Source of the DNA: Solirubrobacterales bacterium
GTDB lineage: Bacteria > Actinomycetota > Thermoleophilia > Solirubrobacterales > Solirubrobacteraceae
Length of the DNA: 64,000 nucleotides
Assembly (NCBI GenBank): GCA_027449125.1
Contig: DAIDME010000099.1
Location: 1 to 64,000, forward strand
Direction of reading: 5' to 3'
The position numbers were made by a program, and so were the translations under genes. This document shows positions 1-10,921 of this stretch, piece after piece; within the stretch, counting starts at the first letter, position 1; each line of letters begins with the position of its first letter. Below the pieces are notes generated by a model. The model was not told the DNA's origin. It did no database searches and worked only from the letters and a program-made list of their open reading frames with translations.

Positions 1-15
1 GGCCGCCCGCTGATT

Positions 16-1779
16 TCACCGGCGTCGGGTGATGCCCGCTTCATCAAACGTCCCCATCCTCCGGTGCAGTGTGCCTGCCGCCTCGATGAGCGGCAGGGCC
101 AGGAGCGCGCCCGATCCTTCGCCGAGCCGTAGCCTGAGGTCGAGTAACGGCTCCAGCCCCAGTTGCTGGAGGACCAGGTCGTGCCCGGGCTCGGCGGACC
201 GGTGGCTGGCGATGAGCAGCTCGCCGACGAGCGGTTCCAACCTGACGGCTGCCACCGCCGCCACACCCACCGCGAAGCCGTCGAGGATCACCGGCAGGCG
301 CGCGTCGAGCGCCGCGAGCATCGCACCGGCGAGCGCCGCGAACTCAAAGCCGCCGACCCTCGCCATGGTGTCGTCCACTGAGCTGAACGGTCCGTGGAAC
401 GCAAGTGCGGATCTGACGACGGCACGCTTGCGCTCGACACCGGCGGCGTCGAGCCCCGTTCCACGACCGACCATCACCTCCGGGTCCGCTCCCAGCAGTG
501 CCGAGCCCAGGGCCGCCGCCGTGGTCGTGTTGCCGATCCCGATCTCACCGAGCGCAAGGCACCCCGCACCGGCCCGCGCCAGGTCCGCGGCCAGGCGGCG
601 TCCCGTTTCGACCGCCTGCTGCAGCTGCTGGGGTGTCATCGCCGGCCCGGCCATGAAGTCCTCGGTGCCTTCGCTGACCTTCGCCTCAACCAGGCCCGCC
701 GGCGTGACGCCGGCAAGGCCGACGTCGGCTACGACGAGCTGGTGGCCACCGGCACGAGCGAGCACGCCGATCGCGGTTCTTCCCGCCTCGGCGCTGGCGG
801 CGATCTGCGCCGTGACCTCGCTCGGGAACAGGCTCGTCCCCCGCTGCACGTGACCATGGTCGGCGGCGCAGATCAATACGCCGGCGCGGACACGCGCCGG
901 TGGCGGCGAGCCCGTCACGTGCGCCCAGCGTTCGATCAGCCCCTCGAGCAGCCCGAGACTGCCCGCGGGCTTGACCATTTCGTCGAGGCGGTCACGGGCC
1001 GCGATCGCGGCCCGCCGGTCTAGGGACGGAGCCGGCGCTGCCGCCGGGCCGGCATCCTGCTCAGACCGCCATCGCTCAGCCATCACCACCTCTTCGAGCG
1101 GCATTCGGCTGCCCCAGCCGACCGTCTCGAGCGTCGGGCGGACGGGTCGCTCGTCGGGCCAGCCGAGGCAGAGGTAGGCGATCGGCTCGACGCGGTGCGG
1201 CAGCTGGAGCAGGCGACTGAGGTCCGCGGGCTCGTAGAAGCTGACCCAGCCGACCCCGAGCCCCTCGGCGCGAGCCGCCAGCCACAGGTTCTGGATCGCG
1301 CAGGCGGTGCTGTAGATGTCGGTCTCCGGAATCGTCCCTCGTCCCAGCACCTCGGTACCCGGATCGCCGTGGTCGCAGCAGACGCAGATACCGAGTGGTG
1401 CCTCCAGCACCCCTTCGATCTTCTGGTCGAGGAAGTGGCGCGCGCGCTCGTCGAAGCGGCTCGCCTGGCGCAGGCGCTCCTGCTGTGCCAGCGCGCGGAT
1501 CGCCGCGCGCGTTGCGAGCGAACGTATGACGATGAACCGCCACGGCTGCATCAGGCCGACTGACGGCGCCTGATGAGCGGCCGTGAGGATGCGTCGGACG
1601 ACTTCCTCGTCCAGCTCGTCCGGCCTGAAGCGTCGCACGTCGCGGCGCTCTGCGATCACGTCGTACACCGCGCGCAGCCGCGCCTCGTCATAGCGCCAGC
1701 CCTGCGGATCGGCGGCGCGCTCCGCCGCCCTTGAAGCGTCGAACCCGGGAGGTGTCGCAGGGCGGATGAACCGAGTCAT
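16..1779 (-). CDS. BluB-CobT fusion: DMB synthase + DMB phosphoribosyltransferase
   Basis: 587 aa with two enzymes in one chain. Residues about 1-235 match BluB (flavin-dependent, oxygen-using destruction of FMN to 5,6-dimethylbenzimidazole): RRDVRRFRPDELD near the start and the nitroreductase-like APSVGLMQPWRF. Residues about 245-587 match CobT (nicotinate-nucleotide:DMB phosphoribosyltransferase), with EIGIGNTTTAAAL and the C-terminal HRSAEPGHDLVL and LRLGEGSGA, the last carrying the expected catalytic Glu. Together they would make the lower ligand and activate it to alpha-ribazole phosphate. The gene diverges from the cob operon. No Shine-Dalgarno is visible before the ATG at 1779. Both halves look complete; the order follows the reaction order, so channelling is an inference. 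Confidence 0.93.
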   Translation of the reverse strand: MTRFIRPATPPGFDASRAAERAADPQGWRYDEARLRAVYDVIAERRDVRRFRPDELDEEVVRRILTAAHQAPSVGLMQPWRFIVIRSLATRAAIRALAQQERLRQASRFDERARHFLDQKIEGVLEAPLGICVCCDHGDPGTEVLGRGTIPETDIYSTACAIQNLWLAARAEGLGVGWVSFYEPADLSRLLQLPHRVEPIAYLCLGWPDERPVRPTLETVGWGSRMPLEEVVMAERWRSEQDAGPAAAPAPSLDRRAAIAARDRLDEMVKPAGSLGLLEGLIERWAHVTGSPPPARVRAGVLICAADHGHVQRGTSLFPSEVTAQIAASAEAGRTAIGVLARAGGHQLVVADVGLAGVTPAGLVEAKVSEGTEDFMAGPAMTPQQLQQAVETGRRLAADLARAGAGCLALGEIGIGNTTTAAALGSALLGADPEVMVGRGTGLDAAGVERKRAVVRSALAFHGPFSSVDDTMARVGGFEFAALAGAMLAALDARLPVILDGFAVGVAAVAAVRLEPLVGELLIASHRSAEPGHDLVLQQLGLEPLLDLRLRLGEGSGALLALPLIEAAGTLHRRMGTFDEAGITRRR

Positions 1780-1837
1780 GGAGGCAACACTCTGCCACGG
1801 ATCCTTCGATTTCTCCCGGGCAAAGCTGTAGCATCAC

Positions 1838-1969
1838 GGGCGTCAAGCGTGGCGGCGTGAGGAACCCGGGGAGGATCCGGGACGGTCGCGCCACTGTGAC
1901 CGGGGCGCGCCCCCGGAAGTCAGAGCTTCCGCCGCCACGAACTTTCCGGTCACGGGACGCACGATCCCC
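1838..1969 (+). promoter_or_regulatory. Cobalamin riboswitch upstream of the cob operon
   Basis: The stretch carries the conserved cobalamin aptamer pieces in order: GGAACCCGG followed by GGATCC, the B12-box-like GCCACTGTGACCGGG (from 1890), and GGAAGTCAGA (1915-1924). The outer stem pairs GGCGGCG (1851-1857) with CGCCGCC (1930-1936). It lies just before the AGGAGGT (1970-1976) of the first operon gene, so repression by adenosylcobalamin is expected. A weak promoter candidate is TTCGAT (1805-1810) and TAGCAT (1829-1834), 18 bp apart. Covariance-model scoring was not possible. Confidence 0.88.
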
Positions 1970-1987
1970 AGGAGGTGCACTGCCAGC

Positions 1988-2554
1988 ATGAAGCGTCTGT
2001 TGCTCGTCCGGCATGCACCGACGAGCGCCACGCGCGCGGCCGCGTTTCCCGCCGACGAGCCCCTGGACGCCGAGGCCCGCGCCCTGTCGGTCCAGTTCGG
2101 AGCGAGACTTCCGGGCGGTTGCGTGGCGCTCAGCAGCCCAGCGCGGCGCGCGATCCAGACCGCCCGTGCAGCCGGCCTCGAGCCGGCGACCGAGCCACGC
2201 CTGGCCGAGTGCGACTTCGGCGCCTGGTCGGGGCGGCGGCTGGAGGACATAGACCGTGAGACTCCGGCCTCCACGGCGGCGTGGATGTCGGATCCCGCGG
2301 CCGCCCCGCACGGCGGCGAAAGCCTGCGCGCGTTCATGGCGCGGGTGGCGTCGTGGCTTGACGACGAGGCGACGCTCGAGCGCAGCGTCGTCGCCTTCAC
2401 GCACGGCGGTGTCATCAGGGCGGCCGTTGCGCATGCGCTGGAGGCCGGCGTGAATGCCGTGTGGCGCATCGCAGTCGACCCCTTGAGTGTCACGGAGCTT
2501 CAGGCAGCAGACGGCGGCTGGTCGCTGGTTGCGCTCAACCGGAGCGCCGCGTGA
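1988..2554 (+). CDS. cobC: CobC-like histidine phosphatase (alpha-ribazole phosphatase)
   Basis: 188 aa of the histidine-phosphatase superfamily. LLVRHAPTSAT at residues 4-14 carries the phospho-accepting His, and AFTHGGVIRAAV carries the second active-site His. As the first gene of a riboswitch-led cobalamin operon it most likely removes the 5'-phosphate from alpha-ribazole phosphate or from cobalamin 5'-phosphate. The start has a strong AGGAGGT 11 bp upstream. It overlaps cobD by GTGA. The substrate is inferred from context; the superfamily alone would not distinguish it from other small-molecule phosphatases. Confidence 0.85.
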   Translation: MKRLLLVRHAPTSATRAAAFPADEPLDAEARALSVQFGARLPGGCVALSSPARRAIQTARAAGLEPATEPRLAECDFGAWSGRRLEDIDRETPASTAAWMSDPAAAPHGGESLRAFMARVASWLDDEATLERSVVAFTHGGVIRAAVAHALEAGVNAVWRIAVDPLSVTELQAADGGWSLVALNRSAA

Positions 2555-3459
2555 GCGGCGTCGCGCTGCTTGGCGCCTACGCGGGCGACCTTCTGTTCGG
2601 GGATCCCCGGCGGATGCATCCGGTTGCTGGCTTCGGGCGCGTGGCCGGCCAAGCAGAGCGGATCGCGTACGCACCGGCGCGTTCCCGCGGGGCGCTGGTC
2701 GCGGGGGTGCTCGTCGCCGGCGCGGCCGGTCTCGCGCAGATGCTCGCCAGATGCACCTCGCGTGAGGTCGCGCTGATGCTCGTCGGCTGGGCATCGCTCG
2801 GTGGACGCTCGCTGCGGGCGGAGGCCCAGGCGGTCGGCGCTCTGCTTGCAGACGCAGACCCCGAACCGGCGCGCGCGCGCCTGTGCTCGCTGTGTGGCCG
2901 CGACGCCGGCGGGCTCGACGCAGGGGAGATCTCACGCGCTGTCGTCGAGTCCCTCGCCGAGAACACCAGCGACGCGGTGGTGGGGGCGCTCTTCTGGGGT
3001 GCGCTCGCCGGCCCGGCCGGGGTCGCCGCCTATCGCGCGACGAACACGCTGGACGCGATGTTCGGGCACAAAAGCGAGCGCTACCTGCACTTCGGCTGGG
3101 CGGCGGCGCGGCTGGATGACCTCATGAACTGGCCCGTCGCCCGCTTGACCGCTCTGCTCACCTGCGCGGCGGCCCCGCTGGTCGGTGGCTCGGTCAACGG
3201 TACGCTGCAGACGATTCGCCGAGACGGCCGCTCCCATCCGAGCCCCAACGCCGGCGTCGCGGAGGCTGCGTTCGCCGGGGCCCTCGGTCTGCGGCTGGGC
3301 GGGCCGCTCAGCTACGGTCAGCACGAGGAGCACCGGCCCCACCTCGGCAGCGGGCGGCTCCCCGTGCCGCAGGACATCGAGCGTGCCAGCAGGCTCTGCT
3401 TCGCGGTCGCGACGCTTGCCGCGCTACTCAGCGCCGTGGCTGCGGAGGCGCGCGGATGA
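2551..3459 (+). CDS. cobD: CobD/CbiB adenosylcobinamide-phosphate synthase
   Basis: 302 aa integral membrane protein that amidates adenosylcobyric acid with (R)-1-amino-2-propanol (or its phosphate). Family blocks seen are GDPRRMHPV near the N-terminus, ENTSDAVVGALFWG, NTLDAMFGHKSERY and SHPSPNAGVAEAAFAGALG. I chose the GTG at 2551 because it overlaps the upstream stop as GTGA, like almost every junction in this operon; the frame is open further upstream but that part codes nothing family-like. Hydrophobic segments include ALVAGVLVAGAAGLAQML. It works with the threonine-phosphate decarboxylase domain encoded at 13,073. Confidence 0.93.
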   Translation: MSGVALLGAYAGDLLFGDPRRMHPVAGFGRVAGQAERIAYAPARSRGALVAGVLVAGAAGLAQMLARCTSREVALMLVGWASLGGRSLRAEAQAVGALLADADPEPARARLCSLCGRDAGGLDAGEISRAVVESLAENTSDAVVGALFWGALAGPAGVAAYRATNTLDAMFGHKSERYLHFGWAAARLDDLMNWPVARLTALLTCAAAPLVGGSVNGTLQTIRRDGRSHPSPNAGVAEAAFAGALGLRLGGPLSYGQHEEHRPHLGSGRLPVPQDIERASRLCFAVATLAALLSAVAAEARG

Positions 3460-5006
3460 ACGGCGCGCTGCTGGTGGCCGGCACGCATTCAGACGCGGGC
3501 AAGTCGGTGCTCACCGCCGGGATCTGCCGCTGGTTGGCGCGTCAGGGGGTGAGGGTCGCGCCGTTCAAAGGGCAGAACATGGCGCTCAACTCGGTTGTGA
3601 CCGCGAGCGGCGCCGAGGTCGGTCGCGCCCAGGCGATGCAGGCCCAGGCAGCCGGAGTGGAGCTCGAGGCGGCGATGAACCCGATCCTGATCAAGCCCTC
3701 GGGCGAGCGCCACAGCCAGGTGATCGTGATGGGCGAGCCCTACGCTGACGTGGACGCCCGCAGTTACCGGTCGCTCAAGAGCGAGTTGCGTCCGGTCGTC
3801 GCCGCGGCGCTGGCCGACCTGCGTTCGCGCTACGACGTGGTCGTCTGTGAAGGCGCCGGGAGTCCCGCCGAGATCAACCTCCGCGACGGCGACCTCACCA
3901 ACATGTGGCTCGCGCGCGAGGCGAGCCTGCCGACGCTGATCGTCGCCGACATCGACCGTGGCGGCGTGTTCGCCTCGCTGTTCGGGACCCTGGCGCTGCT
4001 CGACCAGGAGGACCAGGCGCAGGTCGCAGGCTTCGTGATCAACAAGTTCAGGGGCGACCACTCGATCCTCGCCCCCGGGCTCGAGCAGCTCCAACAGCTC
4101 AGCGGCCGGCCGACGCTCGGCGTGCTGCCGTTCGTCGAGGATCTCTGGCTCGACGCCGAGGACTCGCTCGCGCTCGACGCCGGTGCCCCCGAGTCGGCGC
4201 CGCTACCCGGGGGCGAAACGCTCGACGTTGCGGTCGTGCGCCTGCGCTACATCTCGAACTTCACCGACGCCGACGCTCTGCGCGGCGAGCCCGGCGTGCG
4301 CGTGCGCTTCACCCGCTCGGCGGCAGACATCGAGCGTGCCGACCTCGTGATCATCCCGGGCACCAAGGCGACCGTCGAGGATCTGGAGCGCCTGCGCAGC
4401 GCCGGGCTCGATCGTGCGCTGGCCGCACGCGCCGAGCGTGGCGCGCCGATCCTCGGGATCTGCGGCGGCTACCAGCTGCTGGGCGAGCGCATCGACGACG
4501 AGATCGAGTCGCGCCGCGGCAGCGTCGCGGGGCTGGGGTTGCTCCCGGTCACAACGACCTTCGCGGCGCAGAAGCTCAGGCGCGCGCGGGTCGGCGGCTC
4601 ACCCTGGCTCGGCACCGAAGCCGGAGGCTATGAGATCCGCCACGGCCAGCCGCAGCCCAGAGCCGGGGCCGATCTGCAACCGCTGCTGGTCGCCTCAGAC
4701 GGCGAGCCGGACGGCGCTGTCAGCGGCTCCGTGCTCGGCACCTCGTGGCACGGTGCGCTCGAGCACGACGGCTTCCGCCGCGCCCTCCTGCAATGGGTTG
4801 CAGCCCGTGCCGGCAGGCGCTTCATCCCTGGCACGAAGTCCTTCAGCGAGGTGCGCGCACGGCGGCTCGACACGCTCGGGGAGCTCGTCGAGCGCCACAT
4901 CGACACGGCCGCGCTCAGCCGGCTGATCGAGCTCGGCATAGACCGTTCAAGCCCGGCCATCACCATCGAGAAGAGGCAACTTGCTGCGCTTCCTGACCAC
5001 CGCTGA
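3456..5006 (+). CDS. cobQ: CobQ cobyric acid synthase
   Basis: 516 aa, the usual length. It performs the four glutamine-dependent side-chain amidations that turn adenosylcobyrinic acid a,c-diamide into adenosylcobyric acid. The N-terminal ATP-binding domain has GTHSDAGKSVLTAG (about 8-21) and VAPFKGQNMALNS. The C-terminal class I amidotransferase domain has the nucleophile Cys in LGICGGYQLLG (near residue 335) and the catalytic His in GTSWHGALEHDGFRR (near 431). It starts ATGA over the cobD stop. Its 3' end runs 26 bp into the cobN start. Confidence 0.96.
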   Translation: MNGALLVAGTHSDAGKSVLTAGICRWLARQGVRVAPFKGQNMALNSVVTASGAEVGRAQAMQAQAAGVELEAAMNPILIKPSGERHSQVIVMGEPYADVDARSYRSLKSELRPVVAAALADLRSRYDVVVCEGAGSPAEINLRDGDLTNMWLAREASLPTLIVADIDRGGVFASLFGTLALLDQEDQAQVAGFVINKFRGDHSILAPGLEQLQQLSGRPTLGVLPFVEDLWLDAEDSLALDAGAPESAPLPGGETLDVAVVRLRYISNFTDADALRGEPGVRVRFTRSAADIERADLVIIPGTKATVEDLERLRSAGLDRALAARAERGAPILGICGGYQLLGERIDDEIESRRGSVAGLGLLPVTTTFAAQKLRRARVGGSPWLGTEAGGYEIRHGQPQPRAGADLQPLLVASDGEPDGAVSGSVLGTSWHGALEHDGFRRALLQWVAARAGRRFIPGTKSFSEVRARRLDTLGELVERHIDTAALSRLIELGIDRSSPAITIEKRQLAALPDHR

Positions 5007-8000
5007 CACCGAGATCCTGGCCACCGCCGCGGCCGTGCGCCGGCTGCCCGAAGGCTTTCCCGAGGTCCGCTGCGCGAACCCCTCGGGTCTCGGCTCCGAG
5101 CGCAGCGCCGAGCTGATCGAAGACCTGCTCGACGGCGCCCGCGTGGTCCTGTGCCGCATCCTCGGTGGCCGCCGCGGCTGGCCGGACGGCGTCGACCTGC
5201 TGGCGCAGCGCTGCCGCGAGCGTCAGATCACGCTGCTGACGCTGGGCGGTGAGGCTGAGCCGGATGCGGAGATGACCGCGCTGGCCACCGCGCCAGCGGG
5301 CGCGGTGGCGCAGGCAGGCGAATACCTGCGCCACGGCGACGTCGCCAACATCGAGCAGCTCTTACGCTTCATGGCCGACACCTTCCTGCTGGAGGGCTAC
5401 GGCTTCGAGCCGCCGGCCGCAGTCGAGGACATGGGCGTCTACCGCCGCGACGCAAAGCAGGAGGGCCGCCAGACGATCGGCTTCTGCTTCTACCGCTCGC
5501 ACTTCCTCACCGGCAACACGCAGTTCGTCGACGCCTTCTGTGACGCGGTCAACGCGGCCGGCGCGGGCGTCCTCGCCGTCTGGAGCTACTCGCTGCGGGC
5601 CGACCCGCACGGCCAGGTGCCGGTGCTCGACCTGCTCGACGGTGAGGTCGACGCGCTCGTCGTATCGATGCTCGCCACCGGCGGCTCGGGCGCGGCGGAG
5701 GCCGAGGAGTGGGACGCCTCCGCGCTTGCGGCGCTCGACGTGCCGGTGCTGCAGGCGGTCACCGCGACGCAGTCCCGGTCCGCCTGGATCCAATCCGGCT
5801 CGGGGCTGCAGCCCCTGGACGCCGCCACCCAGGTCGCGATCCCGGAGTTCGACGGCCGCCTGCTGGCGGGGGTGATCTCGTTCAAAGAGCGCGACGCGCA
5901 CGACTCGCCGGTGGGAGTGCCGGTGCCGCGCTACGTCGCCGACCCCGAGCGCTGCGCCCGCGTGGCCAGGCTCGCTGTGCGCCACGCCCGCCTGCGCCTG
6001 ATACCAGCGGCGCAGCGGCGGGTGGCGGTCCTGCTCACCGCGTTTCCGACCAGGCACGCCCGCATCGGGATGGCCGTCGGGCTGGACACGCCCGCCAGCG
6101 CCCTGAAGCTGTTCGAAGCGCTCCAGGCCGACGGCATGGTCGTTGATCACGACTTCAGCCACGGCGATCAGCTGATGCACGCCCTGATCGCCGCCGGCGG
6201 CCACGACCCGGAGTTCCTCACCGACGCCCAGCTGGCGGCGGCGCCGCTGCGGCTGCCGGTGGCAGACTACGAGCGCTGGTACGCGACGCTCCCGAATGAG
6301 CTGCGCGACTCGATCGAGCGCCGGTGGGGGCCGCCGCCCGGCGACCAGTACCTCGACGGCGACGACTTCGTCGTCGCCGGGCTCGAGCTGGGCAACGTGC
6401 TGGTCGCGATCCAGCCGCCGCGCGGCTACGGCGATGACCCGGTCGCGATCTACCACGACCCCGAGCTGCCGCCGACACACCACTACCTGGCCTGCTACCG
6501 CTTCGTCGATCAGGTCTGGGGCGCCGACGCGATCGTGCATCTCGGCAAGCACGGCACGCTCGAATGGCTGCCCGGCAAGATGCTGGCGCTCTCCGCCGCG
6601 TGCGCGCCGGACGCAGCCCTCGGCGACATCCCGCTGATCTACCCGTTCGTCGTCAACGACCCCGGCGAGGGCGTTCAGGCCAAGCGCCGCGCGCACGCAC
6701 TGATCGTGGACCACCTCGTGCCGCCGATGATGCGCGCCGAGAGCTACGACGAGCTGGCGGAGCTCGAGTCCCTGCTCGACGAGTACGCCCGCCTGGAGGT
6801 GCTTGACCCGACCAAGCTGCCGGCGCTCGCGTCCAGGATCTGGTCCGCGATCGAGGCTGCCAACCTCCAGGCCGACCTGGACGTGCACGAGCGGCCCGAG
6901 GACCTCGGCAAGCTGGTCGAGCACATCGACGGCTACCTGTGCGAGATCAAGGACATCCAGATCAAGGACGGCCTGCACATCCTTGGCTGCTCGCCCGCTG
7001 GCGAGCAGCTGACCGGATTGGTGGGCGCGATCCTCGGCCTCGACAGGGACCAGGACCCCGCGCTCGCGCGCCTGGCGGCGCAGGACTGGGACCCGGCGCA
7101 CGCCGACAGCGCCGACCCGGCGCTTGCCGCCAAGCTGCGGCTGGCGGCCACTGCGCTCGTCCCCAACATCCGCCGCACGCCCGACGAGCTGCGCGCGATC
7201 CTCGCTGCCCTGAACGGCCGCCACGTCGTGGCCGGACCCTCGGGCGCTCCGACCCGCGGTCGCCACGACGTGCTGCCGACGGGGCGAAACTTCTATTCCG
7301 TCGACCCGCGCGCGCTGCCCTCAGAGCTCTCCTGGGAGGTCGGCGTGCGGCTCGCCGACGCGCTGCTCGACCGTCATCTGCGGGAGACCGGCGCGCTGCC
7401 GAAGATGGTCGGGCTGGTCGCCTGGGGCACGTCCGCGATGCGCACCGGCGGCGATGATGTGGCTGAGATCCTTGCGCTGCTCGGCGTCCGTCCGGTGTGG
7501 AACCGGCAGTCCAAGCGCGTGACCGGCATCGAGGTCATTGCCCTGGATGAGCTCGGCCGCCCGCGGATCGACGTGACCGTGCGGATCAGCGGCTTCTTCC
7601 GCGACGCCTTCCCGCACCTCGTGAACCTGATCGACGACGCCGTGGTCGCGGTCGCGGGTCTCGACGAGGACGACGATCAGAACTACGTCGGCGCGCACGT
7701 GCGCGCCGACGCCCAGCGGCTGGCCGCCTCGCTCGGGCTCGAGCCCGCCCCGGCGCAGCGGCGCGCCACCACGCGCATCTTCGGGTCAAAGCCCGGCACC
7801 TACGGCGCCGGGCTGCTGCAGCTGCTGGACACGCGCGACTGGCGTGACGACCACGACCTGGCGGCGGTCTACGAGGCCTGGGGCGGCTACGCCTACGGCC
7901 GCGAGCTCGGCGGCGTGGCCGCGGGTGAGACGATGCGCGACGCCTATGCGCGGATCGAGCTGGCCGTCAAGAACGTCGACAGTCGCGAGCACGACATCCT

Positions 8001-8496
8001 CGACTCAGACGATTACTACCAGTACCACGGCGGCATGGTGGCGACGGTTCGCGCGCTGAGCGGACGGGAGCCCGCCGCCTACCTCGGGGACAGCTCGGAT
8101 CCGCAGCGCGTCCGCACACGCACGCTGACCGAGGAGACCAGGCGCGTCTTCCGCGCGCGCGTCGCCAACCCGCGCTGGATCGCCTCGATGATCCGCCACG
8201 GCTACAAGGGCGCGAGCGAGCTCGCCGCCACCGTCGACTACCTGTTCGGCTACGACGCGATGGCCGGCGTCGCCGACGATTGGATGTACGAGCAGGTGGC
8301 CGAGCGCTATCTGCTCGAGGAGTCGGTGGCGCAGTTCATGTCGCGCTCGAACCCCTGGGCGGCGCGCTCGATCGCCGAGCGCCTGCTGGAGGCCGCCGAC
8401 CGTGGTCTCTGGGGCGCGCCGAGCGACGAGACGCTGGCGGCGATCAGGGACCGCTACCTGGCGCTGGACGGCGAGCTCGAGGAGGCCGGCGCATGA
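4981..8496 (+). CDS. cobN: CobN cobaltochelatase large subunit
   Basis: 1171 aa. This is the large subunit of the ATP-dependent aerobic cobaltochelatase, which inserts Co2+ into hydrogenobyrinic acid a,c-diamide. Conserved blocks include [25 protein letters not shown] and [18 protein letters not shown]. The TTG at 4981 is chosen because [13 protein letters not shown] matches the family N-terminus and a purine-rich AGAAGAGG lies 4 bp upstream; it sits inside the cobQ 3' end. The AAA+/VWA partner is the next gene, joined by ATGA. No frame breaks are seen. Confidence 0.95.
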   Translation: MLRFLTTADTEILATAAAVRRLPEGFPEVRCANPSGLGSERSAELIEDLLDGARVVLCRILGGRRGWPDGVDLLAQRCRERQITLLTLGGEAEPDAEMTALATAPAGAVAQAGEYLRHGDVANIEQLLRFMADTFLLEGYGFEPPAAVEDMGVYRRDAKQEGRQTIGFCFYRSHFLTGNTQFVDAFCDAVNAAGAGVLAVWSYSLRADPHGQVPVLDLLDGEVDALVVSMLATGGSGAAEAEEWDASALAALDVPVLQAVTATQSRSAWIQSGSGLQPLDAATQVAIPEFDGRLLAGVISFKERDAHDSPVGVPVPRYVADPERCARVARLAVRHARLRLIPAAQRRVAVLLTAFPTRHARIGMAVGLDTPASALKLFEALQADGMVVDHDFSHGDQLMHALIAAGGHDPEFLTDAQLAAAPLRLPVADYERWYATLPNELRDSIERRWGPPPGDQYLDGDDFVVAGLELGNVLVAIQPPRGYGDDPVAIYHDPELPPTHHYLACYRFVDQVWGADAIVHLGKHGTLEWLPGKMLALSAACAPDAALGDIPLIYPFVVNDPGEGVQAKRRAHALIVDHLVPPMMRAESYDELAELESLLDEYARLEVLDPTKLPALASRIWSAIEAANLQADLDVHERPEDLGKLVEHIDGYLCEIKDIQIKDGLHILGCSPAGEQLTGLVGAILGLDRDQDPALARLAAQDWDPAHADSADPALAAKLRLAATALVPNIRRTPDELRAILAALNGRHVVAGPSGAPTRGRHDVLPTGRNFYSVDPRALPSELSWEVGVRLADALLDRHLRETGALPKMVGLVAWGTSAMRTGGDDVAEILALLGVRPVWNRQSKRVTGIEVIALDELGRPRIDVTVRISGFFRDAFPHLVNLIDDAVVAVAGLDEDDDQNYVGAHVRADAQRLAASLGLEPAPAQRRATTRIFGSKPGTYGAGLLQLLDTRDWRDDHDLAAVYEAWGGYAYGRELGGVAAGETMRDAYARIELAVKNVDSREHDILDSDDYYQYHGGMVATVRALSGREPAAYLGDSSDPQRVRTRTLTEETRRVFRARVANPRWIASMIRHGYKGASELAATVDYLFGYDAMAGVADDWMYEQVAERYLLEESVAQFMSRSNPWAARSIAERLLEAADRGLWGAPSDETLAAIRDRYLALDGELEEAGA

Positions 8497-10292
8497 ACGG
8501 ACGCCCGCCCTTTCCGCTCTCGGCGATCGTGGGACAGGAGCAGCTGATCGAGGCGCTGCTCATCAACACGGTCTCACCCGAGGCCGGGGGAGTGCTCGTC
8601 CGCGGCGACCGCGGAACCGCCAAGACGACCGCGGTCAGGGGGCTCGCATCGCTGCTCTCGCCGGCGCCGCTGGTCGAGCTGCCGCTCGGCGCCACGCTCG
8701 ACCGCCTGGTCGGCTCGCTCGACTTCGGCCGTGCGCTCGCCGGCCAGCACGCGGCCGAGGCCGGGCTGCTCGCCAAGGCCGACGGCGGCATCCTCTACGT
8801 CGACGAGGTCAACCTCCTCGCCGACCACCTCGTGGACGCGCTGCTCGACGCCGCCGCCACAGGCGTCGTGCGCGTGGAGCGCGAGGCGATCTCACGCGTG
8901 CAGCCGGCGCGCTTCCTGCTGGTCGGCACGATGAACCCGGAGGAGGGCGAGCTGCGCCCGCAGCTGCTCGACCGCTTCGGCCTCGGCGTTGAGGTCAGGA
9001 CACCGGAAGATCCGTCCGTGCGGGCCGAGATCGTCCGGCGCCGGCTCGCGTTCGAGCGTGATCCGCTCGCGTTCGCCGAACGCTTCGCGGCCGACGAAGC
9101 GGCGCTGGCGGCCAGGATCGCCGCCGCGCGCGAGCTGGTCGGCCGGGTGGTGCTGCCCGAGCGGGAGCTGATGCGAATCACCGGCGCCTGCGCCCGGCTT
9201 GGCGTCGACGGGATCAGGGGTGACATCGTCACAGCGAGCGCCGCGCGCGCGCTGGCCGCGCTCGACGGTGCCGACGAGGTCAGCGAGGAGCACGTCCGCC
9301 GAGCCGCGGCGCTGGCGCTCACGCACCGCCGCCGCCGCGACCCGCTCGAGGGTCAAGCCCCCGACCCGGGGGAGGTCGGGCGGGCGCTCCACGGGCAGGG
9401 TGAACAGCCCGGTGACGACGAGCCCCCGGGGGGTGGCGGCTCGCCTCCGCCCGGGGCCGGTGGCGGCTCCACGGACCCCGGGCCGGCGCCCGGAGATGCT
9501 GACCATGCACCTGTGGGCAACGGAACCGCGACCGAACGCGTGTCCTCGCCGCTGCCCGCTCGGCTGCCGCGTCAGGCGGTGACGCTGGGGACACGGGGGC
9601 GCGGACCGCTCGGGCGCACGGCGCTCAGCGCCGGACCCCACAGCGGTGCGATCGACAGCCGCGAGACGGCACCCGGCTCCGGTGACCTGGCGGTCATCGC
9701 CAGCCTCCGGGCGCGTCTGCTCGGCGCTCCCGACGACTCCCTCCGTGAGCATGTTCGCGCCGGACGCGAGTCCACGACCATCTGCCTGATTGTCGACGTC
9801 AGCGGCTCCATGGGCGCCCGCAAGCGGGTGGCGCGTGTCAAGGGCGCGATGCTCGAGCTGCTGCGCGACGCCTACGCCCGCCGTGACCGGGTTGCGATCG
9901 TCGCCTTCCGTGATGCCGCCGCCGAGGTGGTGCTGGTGCCCGGGGCCCCGCTCGAGCGGGCCGCGAGCGCGATCCGCTCGATGCCGACCGGCGGCCGCAC
10001 ACCGCTGGCTGAAGGTCTCGCCACCGCCGGTGCGCTCATTCGCCGCGAGCGGATGCGCGAACCGGACCGGCGGGTGGTTGCCGTGCTCTTGACCGACGGG
10101 CGGGCCGCCGACCCGCACGGGGCGATCACCCGTGCGGCCGCCGCGCTCGGCAGAGTTGCCGACCGGGTGTCGGTGATCGACACCGAGGAAGGGGCGGTGA
10201 GGCTCGGCCTGGCCGCGCGCATCGCGGCCGCTGCCGGCGGCAGCGTCCACCCGCTGATGGCACCGGCGCCGAACCGCTGGCGGGCCGCGTGA
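8493..10292 (+). CDS. Fused BchI/BchD-type chelatase subunit (CobS/CobT role)
   Basis: 599 aa. The N-terminal AAA+ domain has the P-loop GDRGTAKT at 38-45 and Walker [14 protein letters not shown] Pro/Gly-rich linker follows (around codons 305-345). The C-terminal von Willebrand A domain has the MIDAS motif DVSGSMG near residue 434 and [15 protein letters not shown]. In aerobic cobalamin operons without separate cobS and cobT, such ChlI-ChlD fusions are taken to be the ATPase motor for CobN; the position directly after cobN supports this. The ATG at 8493 overlaps the cobN stop. A magnesium-chelatase role is unlikely, as no chlorophyll genes are present. Confidence 0.9.
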   Translation: MNGRPPFPLSAIVGQEQLIEALLINTVSPEAGGVLVRGDRGTAKTTAVRGLASLLSPAPLVELPLGATLDRLVGSLDFGRALAGQHAAEAGLLAKADGGILYVDEVNLLADHLVDALLDAAATGVVRVEREAISRVQPARFLLVGTMNPEEGELRPQLLDRFGLGVEVRTPEDPSVRAEIVRRRLAFERDPLAFAERFAADEAALAARIAAARELVGRVVLPERELMRITGACARLGVDGIRGDIVTASAARALAALDGADEVSEEHVRRAAALALTHRRRRDPLEGQAPDPGEVGRALHGQGEQPGDDEPPGGGGSPPPGAGGGSTDPGPAPGDADHAPVGNGTATERVSSPLPARLPRQAVTLGTRGRGPLGRTALSAGPHSGAIDSRETAPGSGDLAVIASLRARLLGAPDDSLREHVRAGRESTTICLIVDVSGSMGARKRVARVKGAMLELLRDAYARRDRVAIVAFRDAAAEVVLVPGAPLERAASAIRSMPTGGRTPLAEGLATAGALIRRERMREPDRRVVAVLLTDGRAADPHGAITRAAAALGRVADRVSVIDTEEGAVRLGLAARIAAAAGGSVHPLMAPAPNRWRAA

Positions 10293-10921
10293 GCGATGCG
10301 CCGATTGAGCCGGGGGCGCCAGGGGCAGACCCGGCCGGCCGCGAGATCGCTGCTGACAGCGGCGACGCCGGCAGCGCCGAGCCGCGGCGCCGCAAGCCCC
10401 GCGACCGTCCGCTGGTGATCGTCCTGACCGGTCACGGCAAGGGCAAGTCCACCTCCGCCTTCGGCATGCTGATGCGCTCCTGGGCGCGCGGCTACCGCTG
10501 CGGCGTCTTCCAGTTCGTCAAGTCCGGCAAGTGGAAGGTCGGCGAGGCCAAGGCCGCCGCCGCGCTGGGCGGGATCGACTGGGAGAAGATGGGCGACGGC
10601 TGGTCCTGGCTGTCCAAGGACATCGAGGAGTCGGCGGACCTGGCGCGGGCGGGCTGGGCTCATGTCAAGCAGGCGGTCGCCGAGGCCCGCTACGAGTTCC
10701 TGATCCTGGACGAGTTCACCTACCCGCTCAGGTGGGGCTGGATCGACGTCGGCGACGTCGTGGCGAGCCTCCGCGAGCGTCCCGGCTTCCAGCACGTGGT
10801 GATCACCGGACGCGAGGCGCCGCCCGAGCTGCTGGAGCTTGCGGACCTCGTCTCGGAGGTGGCGAAGGTCAAGCATCCGATGGATGCCGGGATCAGGGCG
10901 CAGCAGGGTATCGAGTGGTAG
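10289..10921 (+). CDS. cobO: CobO corrinoid adenosyltransferase
   Basis: 210 aa. It transfers adenosyl from ATP to the Co(I) form of cobyrinic acid a,c-diamide. The atypical P-loop [13 protein letters not shown] lies at about 47-59, followed by [30 protein letters not shown] and [19 protein letters not shown], all CobA/CobO signatures. The N-terminal 40 residues are a low-complexity Ala/Asp/Pro/Arg extension before the core. It starts with a GTG overlapping the upstream stop. It ends 7 bp inside the next gene if that begins at 10,915. Confidence 0.95.
   Translation: MSDAPIEPGAPGADPAGREIAADSGDAGSAEPRRRKPRDRPLVIVLTGHGKGKSTSAFGMLMRSWARGYRCGVFQFVKSGKWKVGEAKAAAALGGIDWEKMGDGWSWLSKDIEESADLARAGWAHVKQAVAEARYEFLILDEFTYPLRWGWIDVGDVVASLRERPGFQHVVITGREAPPELLELADLVSEVAKVKHPMDAGIRAQQGIEW

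Noticed and set aside
5362-7266. Long minus-strand open frame (634 codons) opposite cobN, and similar long antisense frames opposite pheT, cobL, thrS and the chelatase gene
   Set aside because: High-GC coding sequence leaves the antisense frame open; the translations are Arg/Ala/Gly-rich with no family pattern, while the sense frames are clear enzymes.
10531-10914. Upstream extension of the ApgM-like frame
   Set aside because: It lies entirely within cobO in another frame and has no family similarity; the gene is started at 10,915.
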